Positions 32,145 through 42,300 of a DNA stretch of 56,086 nucleotides are shown here, in pieces. A program made the position numbers and the translations under genes. Position 1 is the first letter of the stretch, and each line of letters starts with the position of its first letter. Source of the DNA: Mesorhizobium alhagi CCNWXJ12-2 (GTDB lineage: Bacteria; Pseudomonadota; Alphaproteobacteria; Rhizobiales; Rhizobiaceae); NCBI RefSeq assembly GCF_000236565.1, contig NZ_AHAM01000215.1, positions 1 to 56,086 on the forward strand. Direction: 5' to 3'. The notes under the pieces are model-generated. The model was not told the origin of the DNA, did no database searches, and worked only from the letters and a program-made list of their open reading frames with translations.

Positions 32145-34673
32145 ATGGCGGAGGGGCTCATTTTTCTGATCATCGGGGCGGTAGCGGCTGTAGGCGGTCC
32201 AGCACTCGCGATCTGGCTGTGGGTGCGGCGCAGCCGCCCGGCGGCGCCGGCGCGAGATCATCATGGCTCGAACGATCCCGCAGACGCGCGCTTCGACGCG
32301 CCGGCCGGGAGTCCTGGCGATGCTGCCGTGCTCGCCCCGGGAGACGCGACTCTGCCTCCTGACGGCCCGTCGGCGGATCACGAGGAAAAATCTATCCCCG
32401 CTGGGCATTCGGATGTCGCGAGATCAGCTCCCAATGCGGTCCGCGCACTGGGAGCCGTCGTGCCGGATGTGCTCGCCGACGTCGTCGTGGAGATGGATAG
32501 CGAAGCGGGCGGTGAGCAAGATCCGGAGATTCTCGCGGCGGCGGTGAGTTCAGGGCCGGCGTCCGTTGCGGACGATGGAGCTATCGCGGCGCCTCTTGCG
32601 GCGGCAGCGCTCGCTCTCCCGTCGGCGGACGTGACGGCCGAGGAGCTGTTCGCCGGTCCAAGCCCCACCTTGCGTAACGCTGTGGCGCGCGCGCCCGGTC
32701 TGCAAGACAGTGCGGCGCCGGCTGAGCTCGCCAGTATCGTCGCGGTGACAGATAGAGATTCGGGTGGTGAACACGAGCCCGAAGATCCGGGTGCAATGGC
32801 GAACGCCGAGCCGGCGTCCGTTGCCGAAGACAGAGGTCACGCGGCGCCGCGGCGCGAGGCGGCGGGGCTTGCGGTCCAGCCAGCGGAAGTGACGGCCATG
32901 GAGGTGCCCGCCGATCCCAGCCCTGCCGTGGCGGACGCCCTGCCCCCGCCGGCCGCCGGCCCGCAGGACAGTGCGCTGGGTGAAGCGGAGCATGAGGCCC
33001 CGGCTGCGTGCTCGGCCGAGGAAGCCCGGCCGCAGGAACCCGCTCCTGAAGGCGAACCTCCGGAACCGGAGGCGTGCAGCGGGTTCGAGCGCGAAGACTG
33101 CGACACGATCGAAGAGGATGAAAGGATCGAGGGCGCGGGGTGCGCGGCTGCGGACAGCGACCTGAATGCTGACGCGTCCGCGGTTCGGGCTGATCCGCCG
33201 GAGGACGATCAGGGGCTGGGGCCGCAGGCGGAGCCGGAACCGGAGCCGCCGGTCGCCGATCTTCTCACGGATTCGACTTCCGAAGAGGCATTTGGCGACG
33301 CCGCGAGCGCGGACGCGCCTATCCGGAGGCGGCAGCGCCGTTCGAACTCCGCTCAGCATCGGGATCGCCGCGGGCAGCGAAGAGCGCTTGCGCCGCAAGC
33401 GGCGCCGGCCTCGGAGCGAGCAGCGGCAGCCGAAGCCGCCCTTCGCACCCCGGCGGAAGCGAAGCTGCGGCTGATGCTTCATCCGATACGCCGCACGGCG
33501 ACGCTTTCCGCGGTTCTCGCCCGTCCTGCCGGCTACCCTGGCCGCATTAGGCTTCTGCTCGGCGAAGGCGCAGAGGTCGGCGCCTACAGCGAGGACCGGT
33601 ACGACGACGTCGACATCGAGTGGACGGCGGACCTGCTCTCGGCGGAACTCCGGCTCGATTGCGAAGAGGGCTATCAATGGCTTCGCAGCGGCCGGCGGAT
33701 TCACATCTTCGGCGAGGTGGCCGACGAGCCGGGGATTATGTCGGTTGGGTCTGCGGGCGTGCTATCGCCAAGCACGATCGTCTGCCGGTCCGAAGACGCC
33801 GCCGCGGTCCACGCAGCGGCGCAAGCGTGTGGTTCGCCGACGCTGGTGTCGCACGATCACTGGAGCGGGATTCCGGATGGCTGGATGGTGCTCTCGGGCT
33901 ACCGGCCTGCCCATGCAGCGGCGTCCGGGCTTGCGGCAGGTCTGACGGTCCTGGATCCTGGTGTCGGCTCGGAGATCCGGTTTTCGGAAGGCCTGCGCAT
34001 CCGCTCGGTATCGTTTGCCGAGGGAGGTCCGCCGAGGATCGAAATCGCGCCGTTTCCAGCGGGGGCGACCGTTACGATCGACGGGCGGCCGGCCGAGCTG
34101 GGTGGGGATGGCGCCTGGACTGCCGACGGATGGGACGGGCCGGGTGATCATCTCGTCGACGTCGTGCCCGGACCCTCGGCGGCCTACCGGATCATCGAGG
34201 ACCCTTGGATCAGGGACGGCTGGGAGGCCTGGGACGCGCATCCGGAGCGCTTCGGCACTTCGCCGCATGCGCCATGGGCCGTCGCGCAAGTCTGTGGCGC
34301 CGCGGTGTCAGGCCCCGGCGGAGAATATGTGGTGGCCGCCGATGCGATGCTGTCGGTTGTCTGCCTTGGGCTGCGGCGCGGCGCCGCCGCGCTCCGGGGC
34401 CGGCCGGATGCGCCAGTCGCGGTGGGTCTGCTCGCAGAGCCTCCAGCATTCCTCATCTCCGCATCGGGACAGCGCCGGAAGCAGGGGCGGATTGCATGGC
34501 TCAGTCCATTACCGGCTGCTTCAGGCACGCGCACGATCGATCCGCAATGGGTCGCCGAGGTGCGAAGCGCCTCCGCGCGGAGGCTTCCGCTCGACGGCGG
34601 CGGTGCGCCAGCTGAGGACGCATGGCGGAAGGCGCGAGAGCGGGCCCGCCGCCACAAGAGGCCGCGCTCATGA
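32145..34673 (+). CDS. 842-aa defence-cluster protein of unknown function with N-terminal membrane helix
   Basis: I recognise no catalytic domain. Residues 5-27 (LIFLIIGAVAAVGGPALAIW) form a membrane anchor. Residues about 30-430 are Ala, Pro, Glu-rich and probably disordered, with a tandem 85-residue repeat (about 115-199 and 200-284, both containing GPASV/EPASV and SADVTAEE/PAEVTAME). A basic linker (RRRQRRSNSAQHRDRRGQRR) leads to a beta-rich C-terminal domain from about 440 to 842. The gene lies 10 bases after the methyltransferase and overlaps the next gene by four. Position suggests the DruF-type component of Druantia II, but that is not shown by motif. Confidence 0.75.
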   Translation: MAEGLIFLIIGAVAAVGGPALAIWLWVRRSRPAAPARDHHGSNDPADARFDAPAGSPGDAAVLAPGDATLPPDGPSADHEEKSIPAGHSDVARSAPNAVRALGAVVPDVLADVVVEMDSEAGGEQDPEILAAAVSSGPASVADDGAIAAPLAAAALALPSADVTAEELFAGPSPTLRNAVARAPGLQDSAAPAELASIVAVTDRDSGGEHEPEDPGAMANAEPASVAEDRGHAAPRREAAGLAVQPAEVTAMEVPADPSPAVADALPPPAAGPQDSALGEAEHEAPAACSAEEARPQEPAPEGEPPEPEACSGFEREDCDTIEEDERIEGAGCAAADSDLNADASAVRADPPEDDQGLGPQAEPEPEPPVADLLTDSTSEEAFGDAASADAPIRRRQRRSNSAQHRDRRGQRRALAPQAAPASERAAAAEAALRTPAEAKLRLMLHPIRRTATLSAVLARPAGYPGRIRLLLGEGAEVGAYSEDRYDDVDIEWTADLLSAELRLDCEEGYQWLRSGRRIHIFGEVADEPGIMSVGSAGVLSPSTIVCRSEDAAAVHAAAQACGSPTLVSHDHWSGIPDGWMVLSGYRPAHAAASGLAAGLTVLDPGVGSEIRFSEGLRIRSVSFAEGGPPRIEIAPFPAGATVTIDGRPAELGGDGAWTADGWDGPGDHLVDVVPGPSAAYRIIEDPWIRDGWEAWDAHPERFGTSPHAPWAVAQVCGAAVSGPGGEYVVAADAMLSVVCLGLRRGAAALRGRPDAPVAVGLLAEPPAFLISASGQRRKQGRIAWLSPLPAASGTRTIDPQWVAEVRSASARRLPLDGGGAPAEDAWRKARERARRHKRPRS

Positions 34674-35536
34674 CCGACCGGGCCTTGGAATGGATGTCGT
34701 ACCGCCGGTCGGGAAAAATAGGCGATCTGCCTGGCGAGCTGATTGGCGCGGGGGGAGAGCGCCGTTTCGTCGACGACGCGGTCACGCTTGGGCATGCCGA
34801 ATGGACCGTGCCCAATGCCTGGCAGATCGCGCCGCCGGTGCTTGCCGGCCTTCCAAGGGATGGCGAGATTGCGGCGGTCCTTTGCGGCGCCCGGACGCCG
34901 AAGCTTCTCGACAGCCTCGCGGCAGCGTGCAGCGCTGCAGGAACGCACCTTAGCTCAGAACGCCACGACGGCCGGCCCGCAACGGTGATGGTCGTGGCCG
35001 CGTCTCAGGAGCTTCTGGCCGATGCTGCCGTCCGAGCGGGGATTCCGCTCCAGAACGACGCCGCCCTGCGGATCCTGGCCTGCACGCCGTCAGTCCGCCT
35101 GTGGCCGCGCACGCCGTGCCCCATGGTGCAGGGGCGTGTCGAAACCGTCCGCCGCTTCTCCAGATCCAAGATGCACTGGGTGTCGTCGACGTTGGAGGAA
35201 GCGGCTGCCGCAAGCGCGGGCTTCTTCCGTATCCAGCGTGACTGGGACTGGGTAAGCCTGATCAAGAGCAGCCCGCAGGATGCCGCGCTGATCGACGACC
35301 GTGCCGGACGCATGGCCGCTGCGGCGAAGTGCAAGGTCGTGCGATGGATACCCGATAGCGGGACGCTGTCGCTTCCGGCGCAGCTCTATCCGCCGGGGAT
35401 CATGGCGCGCGGCATGGCTCTGTGCAGCGGCGGGCTTCCGCGCTTCGACCGCGAAACCAGGCAGATTGCATTTGCTGGCGTCCGGCCAGAACACCTGAGG
35501 CTGTTTCTCGCGCTCACGGGGCTGAGACTGATATGA
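34670..35536 (+). CDS. 288-aa defence-cluster protein of unknown function
   Basis: This protein starts MTDRALEWMSYRRSGKIGDL at an ATG that overlaps the preceding stop (ATGA) and itself overlaps the helicase start the same way, so the three genes are made in fixed ratio. No known motif is seen. Recognisable features are an alpha/beta N-terminal part (VPNAWQIAPPVLAGLP, AVLCGARTPKLLDSLAAACS) and a C-terminal GLPRFDRETRQIAFAG segment. It may be the DruG-type accessory of a Druantia II-like system, an assignment from position only. Confidence 0.72.
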   Translation: MTDRALEWMSYRRSGKIGDLPGELIGAGGERRFVDDAVTLGHAEWTVPNAWQIAPPVLAGLPRDGEIAAVLCGARTPKLLDSLAAACSAAGTHLSSERHDGRPATVMVVAASQELLADAAVRAGIPLQNDAALRILACTPSVRLWPRTPCPMVQGRVETVRRFSRSKMHWVSSTLEEAAAASAGFFRIQRDWDWVSLIKSSPQDAALIDDRAGRMAAAAKCKVVRWIPDSGTLSLPAQLYPPGIMARGMALCSGGLPRFDRETRQIAFAGVRPEHLRLFLALTGLRLI

Positions 35537-38500
35537 CCAATCCGATCCACACATTCGACAGCCTCAAGAGCGCTTATCTCAGGTATTTCGACAGTCCGTT
35601 CGATCTGCGCTTCGAGGACCTGGTCCAGGCGCGCCGCCGACTCCTCGACCGCGACGGCGTCCTGTATCGCGAGCCGCTGATCGAACCTCAGCCCGGCTAC
35701 GTGCTGAGCGGACATGATGTGCGTGCCGCGACCGCCAGTGGCCTTGGCGGAGCCGCGGGCTGGTCCCAGCAGAATATCGACGATCTCGCGGGCGTTGCCG
35801 AGGAGGGGCTCTTTCTTCCACGAGGCAGCGCGCCGATCGAGCTTTACCTGCATCAGGAGGCGATGCTCCGCTCGAGTGTCGCCAATCAGTCGGATACGGT
35901 GATCCTGACGGGCACCGGCTCAGGCAAGACCGAGTCGATCTACCTTCCTGTCCTCGCCGCCATTGTCCGCGAGTCTGCAGGCTGGCCTGCCATTGCGCCC
36001 GCTCCGCGCAATGACTGGTGGTCGATGCCGCCACCGGCCGGCTCTCCTGGAAATCGCGTGTATCACCCGCGAATCTCGCAACGGGCGCACGAGATAGGGA
36101 GCCGGCCGCCGGCGATCCGCGCGCTTGTTCTCTATCCGCTCAACGCGCTCGCCGAAGATCAGATGTCACGGCTTCGCCAGGCGCTTGATAGCGACCGGGT
36201 GCGCGCGTGGCTGGGCGCCAACCGCCCGGGGCACCGGTTCTGGTTTGGGCGCTATACGGGCTGGACGCCGATCTCCGGAAGTCCGCAGCGGGACAACGCA
36301 GAAGCCGAACTGAGAACGGAGCTGCGCCGGCAGAGCTCGCTCGCCCAGCGGGTTGCCGGCACCGACGCACAGCGCTTCTTTCCCCGCTTTGACGGCGGCG
36401 AGATGTGGAGCCGGTGGGACATGCAGGATGCTCCGCCCGACATCCTGATCACCAACTACAGCATGCTGAACATCATGCTGATGCGCGATATCGAGGACCA
36501 GATATTCGCCGCTACGCGGCGCTGGCTGGAAGATCCAGCCAATGTGTTTCACCTCGTCGTCGACGAGCTTCATACCTACCGCGGAACACCCGGAACGGAG
36601 GTGGGATACATCCTCCGGGTTCTGTACGAGCGGCTTGGGCTGAACCCCGACCATCCGCAGCTCCGGATCCTCGCATCGAGCGCCTCGCTCGGCGATGACG
36701 ATGCGCGCGCTCAGGATTATCTGCGCCAGTTCTTCGGCCGCTCGCGGCCCTTCACGCTCATTCGCGGTGGCGCTGAAGCCCTTGCCCCGGGTTCTGCGCA
36801 CCGCCTCTCGGCGCTGGCCGGGCCCATCGAGCAGCTTGGGAGCAGCATAGTATCGGCGTCCGAGCCTGACCTGGCGAATGCGGTTGCGGCCTTTGCGGCC
36901 ACCGCATCGCTGAGCCCGCCAGATGCGGCTCTTTCCGGCGGCCAGCAGCTCGGCGCGGCGCTGATCGAGGCGGGCGCTCCAGAGGCTATTCGGGCGGCTT
37001 GCAATGACGGGACCGATGCGAGCCCGACGGTCGTTCCGCAAACGATCGAGGCCCTGGCCGGATCGCTGTTTCCCGGAGAGCCGGGAGACCGCGCTGCGAG
37101 CGCTGCAGCCGCCCTGATCATGTCCCTGTCCGCGGCCGAGTCGGCTGCAGGCACGCCCCTTCTGCCGACGCGTGTCCATCTGTTCTTCCGGAATGTTCAG
37201 GGCGTGTGGGCCTGCACCAACCCCGCGTGCAGCGGCGCGCATTGGAATGAGGCCAACATACCGGTGGGCCGCTTGTTTGACCGCCCGACGACGACATGCG
37301 GATGCGGTTCGCGCGTGTTGGAGATGCTCTATTGCGAGCCGTGCGGCGACATATTCCTTGGCGGCTACCGACGCTCTCTCGGTCAGAACAGCTGGTCCCT
37401 GGTGCCCGACGATCCCAACATCGAAAAGGCGCCTGACCACTCGGCGAACGACAGAACCTACGACAACTATGCCGTCTACTGGCCCGCGCAGCTCGCCGAC
37501 GGCACGCTTCGCCAGCCGCAGCGGGACACATGGACCCAGGAAGGGGTCCAGCGAAAATGGAGAATGGCGCGGTACGACCATCGCACAGGCGAACTTGAGA
37601 TTGCCCGCCGCAGCGCTGATGCCACGGGATGGATCTATCACGTCGCTGCCTTGCATCAGAACCCGGTGCCTCCTCGCGCGCTCGTTCCGAGCGCGCGTAA
37701 CGAACGGCCGTCGGTTTGTCCGCATTGCGAGGCCGACTGGAGCCGAATGACCAGTTCTGCGCCGATCCGCACCCAGCGCACAGGCTTTCAAAAGGTCGCG
37801 CAGGTGCTTTCGGATTCTCTCCTGCGGGAGATCGCGCCTCCGGAGGTGCAGGCGGGACGTCCGGTCGAAGACCCGCGCCGCAAGCTGGTGCTCTTTTCTG
37901 ACAGCCGGCAAGACGCCGCGAAACTCGCGGTCGGCGTTGCGAAGTCGCATTGGCTCGACGCCATTCGCCAGGCGCTCGTCGGCGGCATGGAGGACAGCAC
38001 CAGGGCGGCGATCGCGTTCGAGCTCCAGGTGCAGGGAAGCATCTTGAGTCCGGACGATGCCGCGCTTGCCAGCGTATTTGCAATCGGCCGGCAGCGGGAG
38101 GCAAACGCCATCCTCGCGTCGCGCATTCCTGCCATGGCCGCGATGCCGTCGGCGCTAGGCTCGCTGACGATGCAGCAGCTTGCAGACCGGACGCTCGCAC
38201 ATGCGCGGGCCGGGCTCTCGAAGGCAACTGATCTTGAGGAAGATGCGGCCCGGCGCCTGCTGATGACCGGCATGAATCCAGGCGGCGTCGATCGCAGTGT
38301 CATGTGGACGAACCTGGACGATCAGCGCGGGGAGTGGCAGCGGCTCTTTGACTGGGCCGTAGTGCCGCCGGTTTACCGTGCGGGCCTGAGCGGCGAGGAG
38401 AGCGACCATCGCACGCGCATTCAGACCGCCGCGCGCGAGGCGGTTGCCGAATCCCTTTTCTCCGGCGGCCGGCGAGATCTTGAATCGCTGAAGCTGGGCT

Positions 38501-41175
38501 GTGTCACCACCGACCGTCTGAGCTATCCGCCAGCAACCCCTGTGTATCAGGAGGCTGCCGATAGCTGCATCAGGATGCTTGGCAAGCGGCGGCGGATCGA
38601 TACCCATCGTGCAACGGGGGACGACAATCAGCTCCCGAAATATGCTCGGGACTATCTCGAAGCGGTGGCGAACGCCAACGGCATCACGCCGGCCGACTTC
38701 GTACAGGATGTCACAGCGCTACTGACCCGCGCCGGAGTGTTCAATCTGGGCATTCTGCTGTTCGGCGGGCTGTTTGTCGCCGATTCCACGACAGCGTATT
38801 TTCAGTGCACACGGTGCTCGCGCGTACATCTCCACCGCAGTGGCGGCATCTGCAGCGGCTGCCTCACGCCGCTCGGTCCATCGCGCGTCGCGGGCGTCGA
38901 CGATGCGGGGCAGGAGATCGATTACTACCGCTGGCTCGCGGTCGATGCCGGCCCAATCTTCCGCCTGAACTGCGCCGAGATGACGGGTCAGACGGACAAG
39001 GTGCTCGCGCGCGACCGCCAGCGCCTGTTCCAGAACATTCCGGTCGGCGATGAGGTCGCTCTCACCGACAACATCGATCTGCTGAGCGTCACCACCACGA
39101 TGGAAGCGGGCGTCGACATCGGGTCCCTGCTGGCTGTGATGATGGCCAACATGCCGCCGATGCGCTTCAACTATCAGCAGCGGGTCGGCCGCGCTGGCCG
39201 CCGCGGCGCGGCGCTGTCTCTCGCGCTCACGCTTTGCCGCGGCCGCAGCCACGACGACTATTATTTCCAGCGGCCCGAGCGCATCACTGCCGATCCGCCG
39301 CCGCCGCCCTATGTCGACACCAACCGGCTGCAGATTCTCCGCCGCGTCCTTGCCAAGGAGGTGCTCCGCCGGGCGTTTTCCGAACTCGGCCTATTCGCTG
39401 GCACCGCCGGCGACAGCGTGCATGGCGAATTCGGAACGGCCACCGCCTGGAATCTGCCGCCGGACAATCTGCCGGCGGGCTATGCGGCTGGAGATGTGGC
39501 CAGCGTGGTTTCGCAGTGGATTGGCCGCAATCAGCCGCTCGTCGAAGACATCTGCGATGCTCTGCTCGTGCAGACGCGGCTCGCCGCGACGGCAACCAGC
39601 CGGACTGATGCTGTCGCCTGGATTACGAACAGCCTCGTCGGAGAAGTTACGGGCGCCGCGCGGGATCAGGCCCTGGTGCAGGACGGCCTGAGCGAGCGGC
39701 TCGCCAACAAGGGCATCCTGCCGATGTTCGGCTTCCCGACGCGCGCGCGGCTGCTTTACCACAAGCAGCCGCAGAACTGGCCGCCCCGCCAAACCGTGGA
39801 CCGGGATCTCGAGCTGGCGGTCAGCATGTTTGCGCCCGGCGCGGAGACTGTGAAGGAGCGGACGATCCACACGGCGATCGGTATCGGCCACTATATTCGG
39901 CAGGGCCCGCTTGCTGTCCAAGACCCGAATCCCTTGGGCCCGCCGGTCGTCGTCGGGCTGTGCGGCAACTGCCAGCACGTCGAGACTGCAAATCCGAACA
40001 GTCCTGCCTGTCCCGTCTGTGGAGTGCCGGCAGGGACTGGCGATCGGGACTATCAGGTAATGGATCTTCGGCAGCCAAAGGGCTTCGTGAGCTACTACAC
40101 CAAGGCCAGGGACTATGACGGCGTTTTCGACTTCGTGCCGCGCGCCGCGCGGCCAAAGGTCGGCCGCCCGCCCTTCGGAATCGGGGTTCACCGCAACTTC
40201 GACATTGGCGCCGGCCAGGGCCGGCTTCACGTCATCAACGACAATGCCGGCCGTCTCTTCCACCTGTCGCAGGAGTCCTGGGCTCGCGGAGCCATGGTCG
40301 ACGTAGGCGCAGCCAACGCCGCGGAAGAAAAGCATGCAGCATCGGTCGGCCGGCGGCCCGGTACACCGATGGTCGCGGCGGGCGCCGTGGTGACGTGCGC
40401 GCTCGCGGCGATCAGCGAGACAGACATGATGCTGCTCGGAGTGCGTGACTACGGGCCCGGACGGGCCGCAGATCCTCGCGCTGCGGCAGGACGATCGGCG
40501 CTGTATTCGCTGGCCTTCATGCTGAGGCGCGCCGCCGCAGTCTACCTCGACATTCAGGACTATGAACTCAAGGCGGGCATCAGGAGCCAGGAGGATCCCG
40601 CCTTGGGATCGGTCGTCGGCCAGATATTCCTGTGCGACACGCTCGAGAACGGCGCCGGCTATGCGACCCACCTAGGCGAGCCGGCGATTAGCGAGCAGCT
40701 CCTTCAGATGATCGTTCAGAACTCGCACTGGCAGTTCCACGACCGCCTTGTTGACCAGGCGCATGCGGGGGCCTGCGACACGTCCTGTCCGGACTGCCTG
40801 CGCAGCTACAGCAATCTCGCCTATCACAACCTTCTCGACTGGCGGCTTGCGATCGACATGGCCAATCTCGCGCTCGATGCTAACAGCGCGATTTCGCTCT
40901 CATCGCCGATGTGGGCGAGGGTCGCCGGCCTCGCGGCGGCAACCCTCGAGGCGGCCCGGCCGGGGTTTACGCGCACGACCTTCGGCGGCCTTCCCGGGCT
41001 GACGAACGGACGGGAAGCGATCATCGTGACCCATCCGCTTTGGCTGACGGATCGTGCCGGGGCCGGTCCCGAGGTTGCGGCGGCCTGGGATGATGCCGAA
41101 CGCGCCCGCGGCCTGCGGGTCGATCCCGCGTGGAGCTTCATCTCGGTATTCGAAGCTTTGCGTCGGCCCGCGTAG
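35533..41175 (+). CDS. druE: Large DUF1998 superfamily 2 helicase, DruE-like
   Basis: This 1880-aa protein has an SF2 helicase core: Walker A TGTGSGKTES (126-135), LVLYPLNALAEDQ (Ia), DELHTYRG box (about 342), SSASLG (III), LVLFSDSRQDAAKLA (IV), TTTMEAGVDIGS (V) and QQRVGRAGRRG (VI, about 1214). Four zinc-ribbon-like Cys clusters are inserted (about 560-615, 729, 1091, 1476-1498). The C-terminal DUF1998 signature CDTSCPDCLRSYSNLAYHN lies near 1750. Length, DUF1998 and neighbours fit DruE, the shared component of all Druantia types; DrmB-like DISARM proteins are much shorter. Activity against phage is inferred from the family. Confidence 0.87.
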   Translation: MTNPIHTFDSLKSAYLRYFDSPFDLRFEDLVQARRRLLDRDGVLYREPLIEPQPGYVLSGHDVRAATASGLGGAAGWSQQNIDDLAGVAEEGLFLPRGSAPIELYLHQEAMLRSSVANQSDTVILTGTGSGKTESIYLPVLAAIVRESAGWPAIAPAPRNDWWSMPPPAGSPGNRVYHPRISQRAHEIGSRPPAIRALVLYPLNALAEDQMSRLRQALDSDRVRAWLGANRPGHRFWFGRYTGWTPISGSPQRDNAEAELRTELRRQSSLAQRVAGTDAQRFFPRFDGGEMWSRWDMQDAPPDILITNYSMLNIMLMRDIEDQIFAATRRWLEDPANVFHLVVDELHTYRGTPGTEVGYILRVLYERLGLNPDHPQLRILASSASLGDDDARAQDYLRQFFGRSRPFTLIRGGAEALAPGSAHRLSALAGPIEQLGSSIVSASEPDLANAVAAFAATASLSPPDAALSGGQQLGAALIEAGAPEAIRAACNDGTDASPTVVPQTIEALAGSLFPGEPGDRAASAAAALIMSLSAAESAAGTPLLPTRVHLFFRNVQGVWACTNPACSGAHWNEANIPVGRLFDRPTTTCGCGSRVLEMLYCEPCGDIFLGGYRRSLGQNSWSLVPDDPNIEKAPDHSANDRTYDNYAVYWPAQLADGTLRQPQRDTWTQEGVQRKWRMARYDHRTGELEIARRSADATGWIYHVAALHQNPVPPRALVPSARNERPSVCPHCEADWSRMTSSAPIRTQRTGFQKVAQVLSDSLLREIAPPEVQAGRPVEDPRRKLVLFSDSRQDAAKLAVGVAKSHWLDAIRQALVGGMEDSTRAAIAFELQVQGSILSPDDAALASVFAIGRQREANAILASRIPAMAAMPSALGSLTMQQLADRTLAHARAGLSKATDLEEDAARRLLMTGMNPGGVDRSVMWTNLDDQRGEWQRLFDWAVVPPVYRAGLSGEESDHRTRIQTAAREAVAESLFSGGRRDLESLKLGCVTTDRLSYPPATPVYQEAADSCIRMLGKRRRIDTHRATGDDNQLPKYARDYLEAVANANGITPADFVQDVTALLTRAGVFNLGILLFGGLFVADSTTAYFQCTRCSRVHLHRSGGICSGCLTPLGPSRVAGVDDAGQEIDYYRWLAVDAGPIFRLNCAEMTGQTDKVLARDRQRLFQNIPVGDEVALTDNIDLLSVTTTMEAGVDIGSLLAVMMANMPPMRFNYQQRVGRAGRRGAALSLALTLCRGRSHDDYYFQRPERITADPPPPPYVDTNRLQILRRVLAKEVLRRAFSELGLFAGTAGDSVHGEFGTATAWNLPPDNLPAGYAAGDVASVVSQWIGRNQPLVEDICDALLVQTRLAATATSRTDAVAWITNSLVGEVTGAARDQALVQDGLSERLANKGILPMFGFPTRARLLYHKQPQNWPPRQTVDRDLELAVSMFAPGAETVKERTIHTAIGIGHYIRQGPLAVQDPNPLGPPVVVGLCGNCQHVETANPNSPACPVCGVPAGTGDRDYQVMDLRQPKGFVSYYTKARDYDGVFDFVPRAARPKVGRPPFGIGVHRNFDIGAGQGRLHVINDNAGRLFHLSQESWARGAMVDVGAANAAEEKHAASVGRRPGTPMVAAGAVVTCALAAISETDMMLLGVRDYGPGRAADPRAAAGRSALYSLAFMLRRAAAVYLDIQDYELKAGIRSQEDPALGSVVGQIFLCDTLENGAGYATHLGEPAISEQLLQMIVQNSHWQFHDRLVDQAHAGACDTSCPDCLRSYSNLAYHNLLDWRLAIDMANLALDANSAISLSSPMWARVAGLAAATLEAARPGFTRTTFGGLPGLTNGREAIIVTHPLWLTDRAGAGPEVAAAWDDAERARGLRVDPAWSFISVFEALRRPA

Positions 41176-42300
41176 ATGGACGCGCGGCGTCCCATTGTGC
41201 TGACGCCGACGGCGCGAACCAGCCCGACGCTCTGGTCGCATGTGCGCCTCTGTTCTCTCAGGGCGGCTCTAAGCATCAATCCCGATGCGGACAGCTGGGT
41301 TCTTCACAGTCCGCGCGCATGGCTGGGCACGGCCTTTCACTGGCTCATGGCAGGGGCGCCCGGGGATTCCAGCGAAGCAGCGAGTCTGTGGGATGGCGCC
41401 ATCGCGAAGATTCTCGCTGACGCATCGCGTCACCGTCTGGATGCGCGCTTCGCCAATCCCGAGCGGTGGCCAGGCTACTATCTTGTCCGTCAGCGTGCGA
41501 TTGCGTCGGCGGTCGAGAAGGGTGGACGCCGTTCTGTGGCGCGGCCGCGCGGTCCGCCGGGCGGTTCGCCGCCGACTGGCGGAAGAGAACGCCTGCTCAC
41601 AGCCCGCTCGGGGCGGCTCGCCGGCCGGCCGGATCAGTTCGACAGCACCGCCGTCACCGAATACAAGTCGTCGCTGCCGGACCCGGTTCGGGCGGACGCC
41701 GCCAGCATTGTCGACGGGTACTGGCGGCAGCTTCGGCTCTATTCCGTTCTGATTGGCGAGATGGGCACCTGGCCCGCGACCGCGCGGATCGTGGCAGCTT
41801 CGGGCCAGGTGCTTGAGGAGCCCGTCCACAGGCCGGCCTGCGAGGCGGAGGCCGACGCGGCTATTGCCGGGTTAGATGCGATGAACCAAGCGCTCTCGAC
41901 CGGCTGCGATAGCGCTGCTCTGGCGATTCCTGGCCAAGTCGCGTGCGGGCAGTGCCCTTACGTGGCGATCTGCCCGGCCTTCTGGTCATGGTGCGAAGCG
42001 AAGCCATTGCCGGAGCTTCTCGAGCCAGCGGCGCGCGGAACACTTCGATCGGTTGATCCTGGGACGGATGGCGATCTGTACGCGGTGAACGTGATCCTGA
42101 GAGACCGCTACGGCGCAGGCGGCGGCCAGTCGTTGGCGCTGAGAAAGTCCGTGCATGGCGACCTCACGGGCCTCCCAAGTGGAAGCACGCTCAGGATCGT
42201 GTATGCGAACCTGCGGCCTGACGGGCGGCTGCGAGCGGATGCCTCGACATGCGTCTTCAGCGAGGCGGAAATCCCCGAGCTCCGATGCGGGAGCGTGTAG
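41176..42300 (+). CDS. PD-(D/E)XK (Cas4/RecB-like) nuclease with Fe-S cysteines
   Basis: This 374-aa protein shows the RecB-family nuclease motifs: GRPDQFD and VTEYKSS (the PD...ExK pair, about 154-170) and WRQLRLYSVLI (QxxxY). One Cys near the N-terminus (RLCSLRAAL) and a C-terminal CGQCPYVAICPAFW cluster match the four-Cys iron-sulphur arrangement of Cas4 and AddB. It starts on the base after the helicase stop, so it is translated with it. This gene is not part of the Druantia II core as I know it, and could be an added effector or DNA-end processor. Confidence 0.83.
   Translation: MDARRPIVLTPTARTSPTLWSHVRLCSLRAALSINPDADSWVLHSPRAWLGTAFHWLMAGAPGDSSEAASLWDGAIAKILADASRHRLDARFANPERWPGYYLVRQRAIASAVEKGGRRSVARPRGPPGGSPPTGGRERLLTARSGRLAGRPDQFDSTAVTEYKSSLPDPVRADAASIVDGYWRQLRLYSVLIGEMGTWPATARIVAASGQVLEEPVHRPACEAEADAAIAGLDAMNQALSTGCDSAALAIPGQVACGQCPYVAICPAFWSWCEAKPLPELLEPAARGTLRSVDPGTDGDLYAVNVILRDRYGAGGGQSLALRKSVHGDLTGLPSGSTLRIVYANLRPDGRLRADASTCVFSEAEIPELRCGSV

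Noticed and set aside
36166-37950. A 594-codon minus-strand open frame inside the DUF1998 helicase
   Set aside because: Arg-rich shadow of the helicase frame, whose helicase motifs and zinc ribbons are unambiguous.
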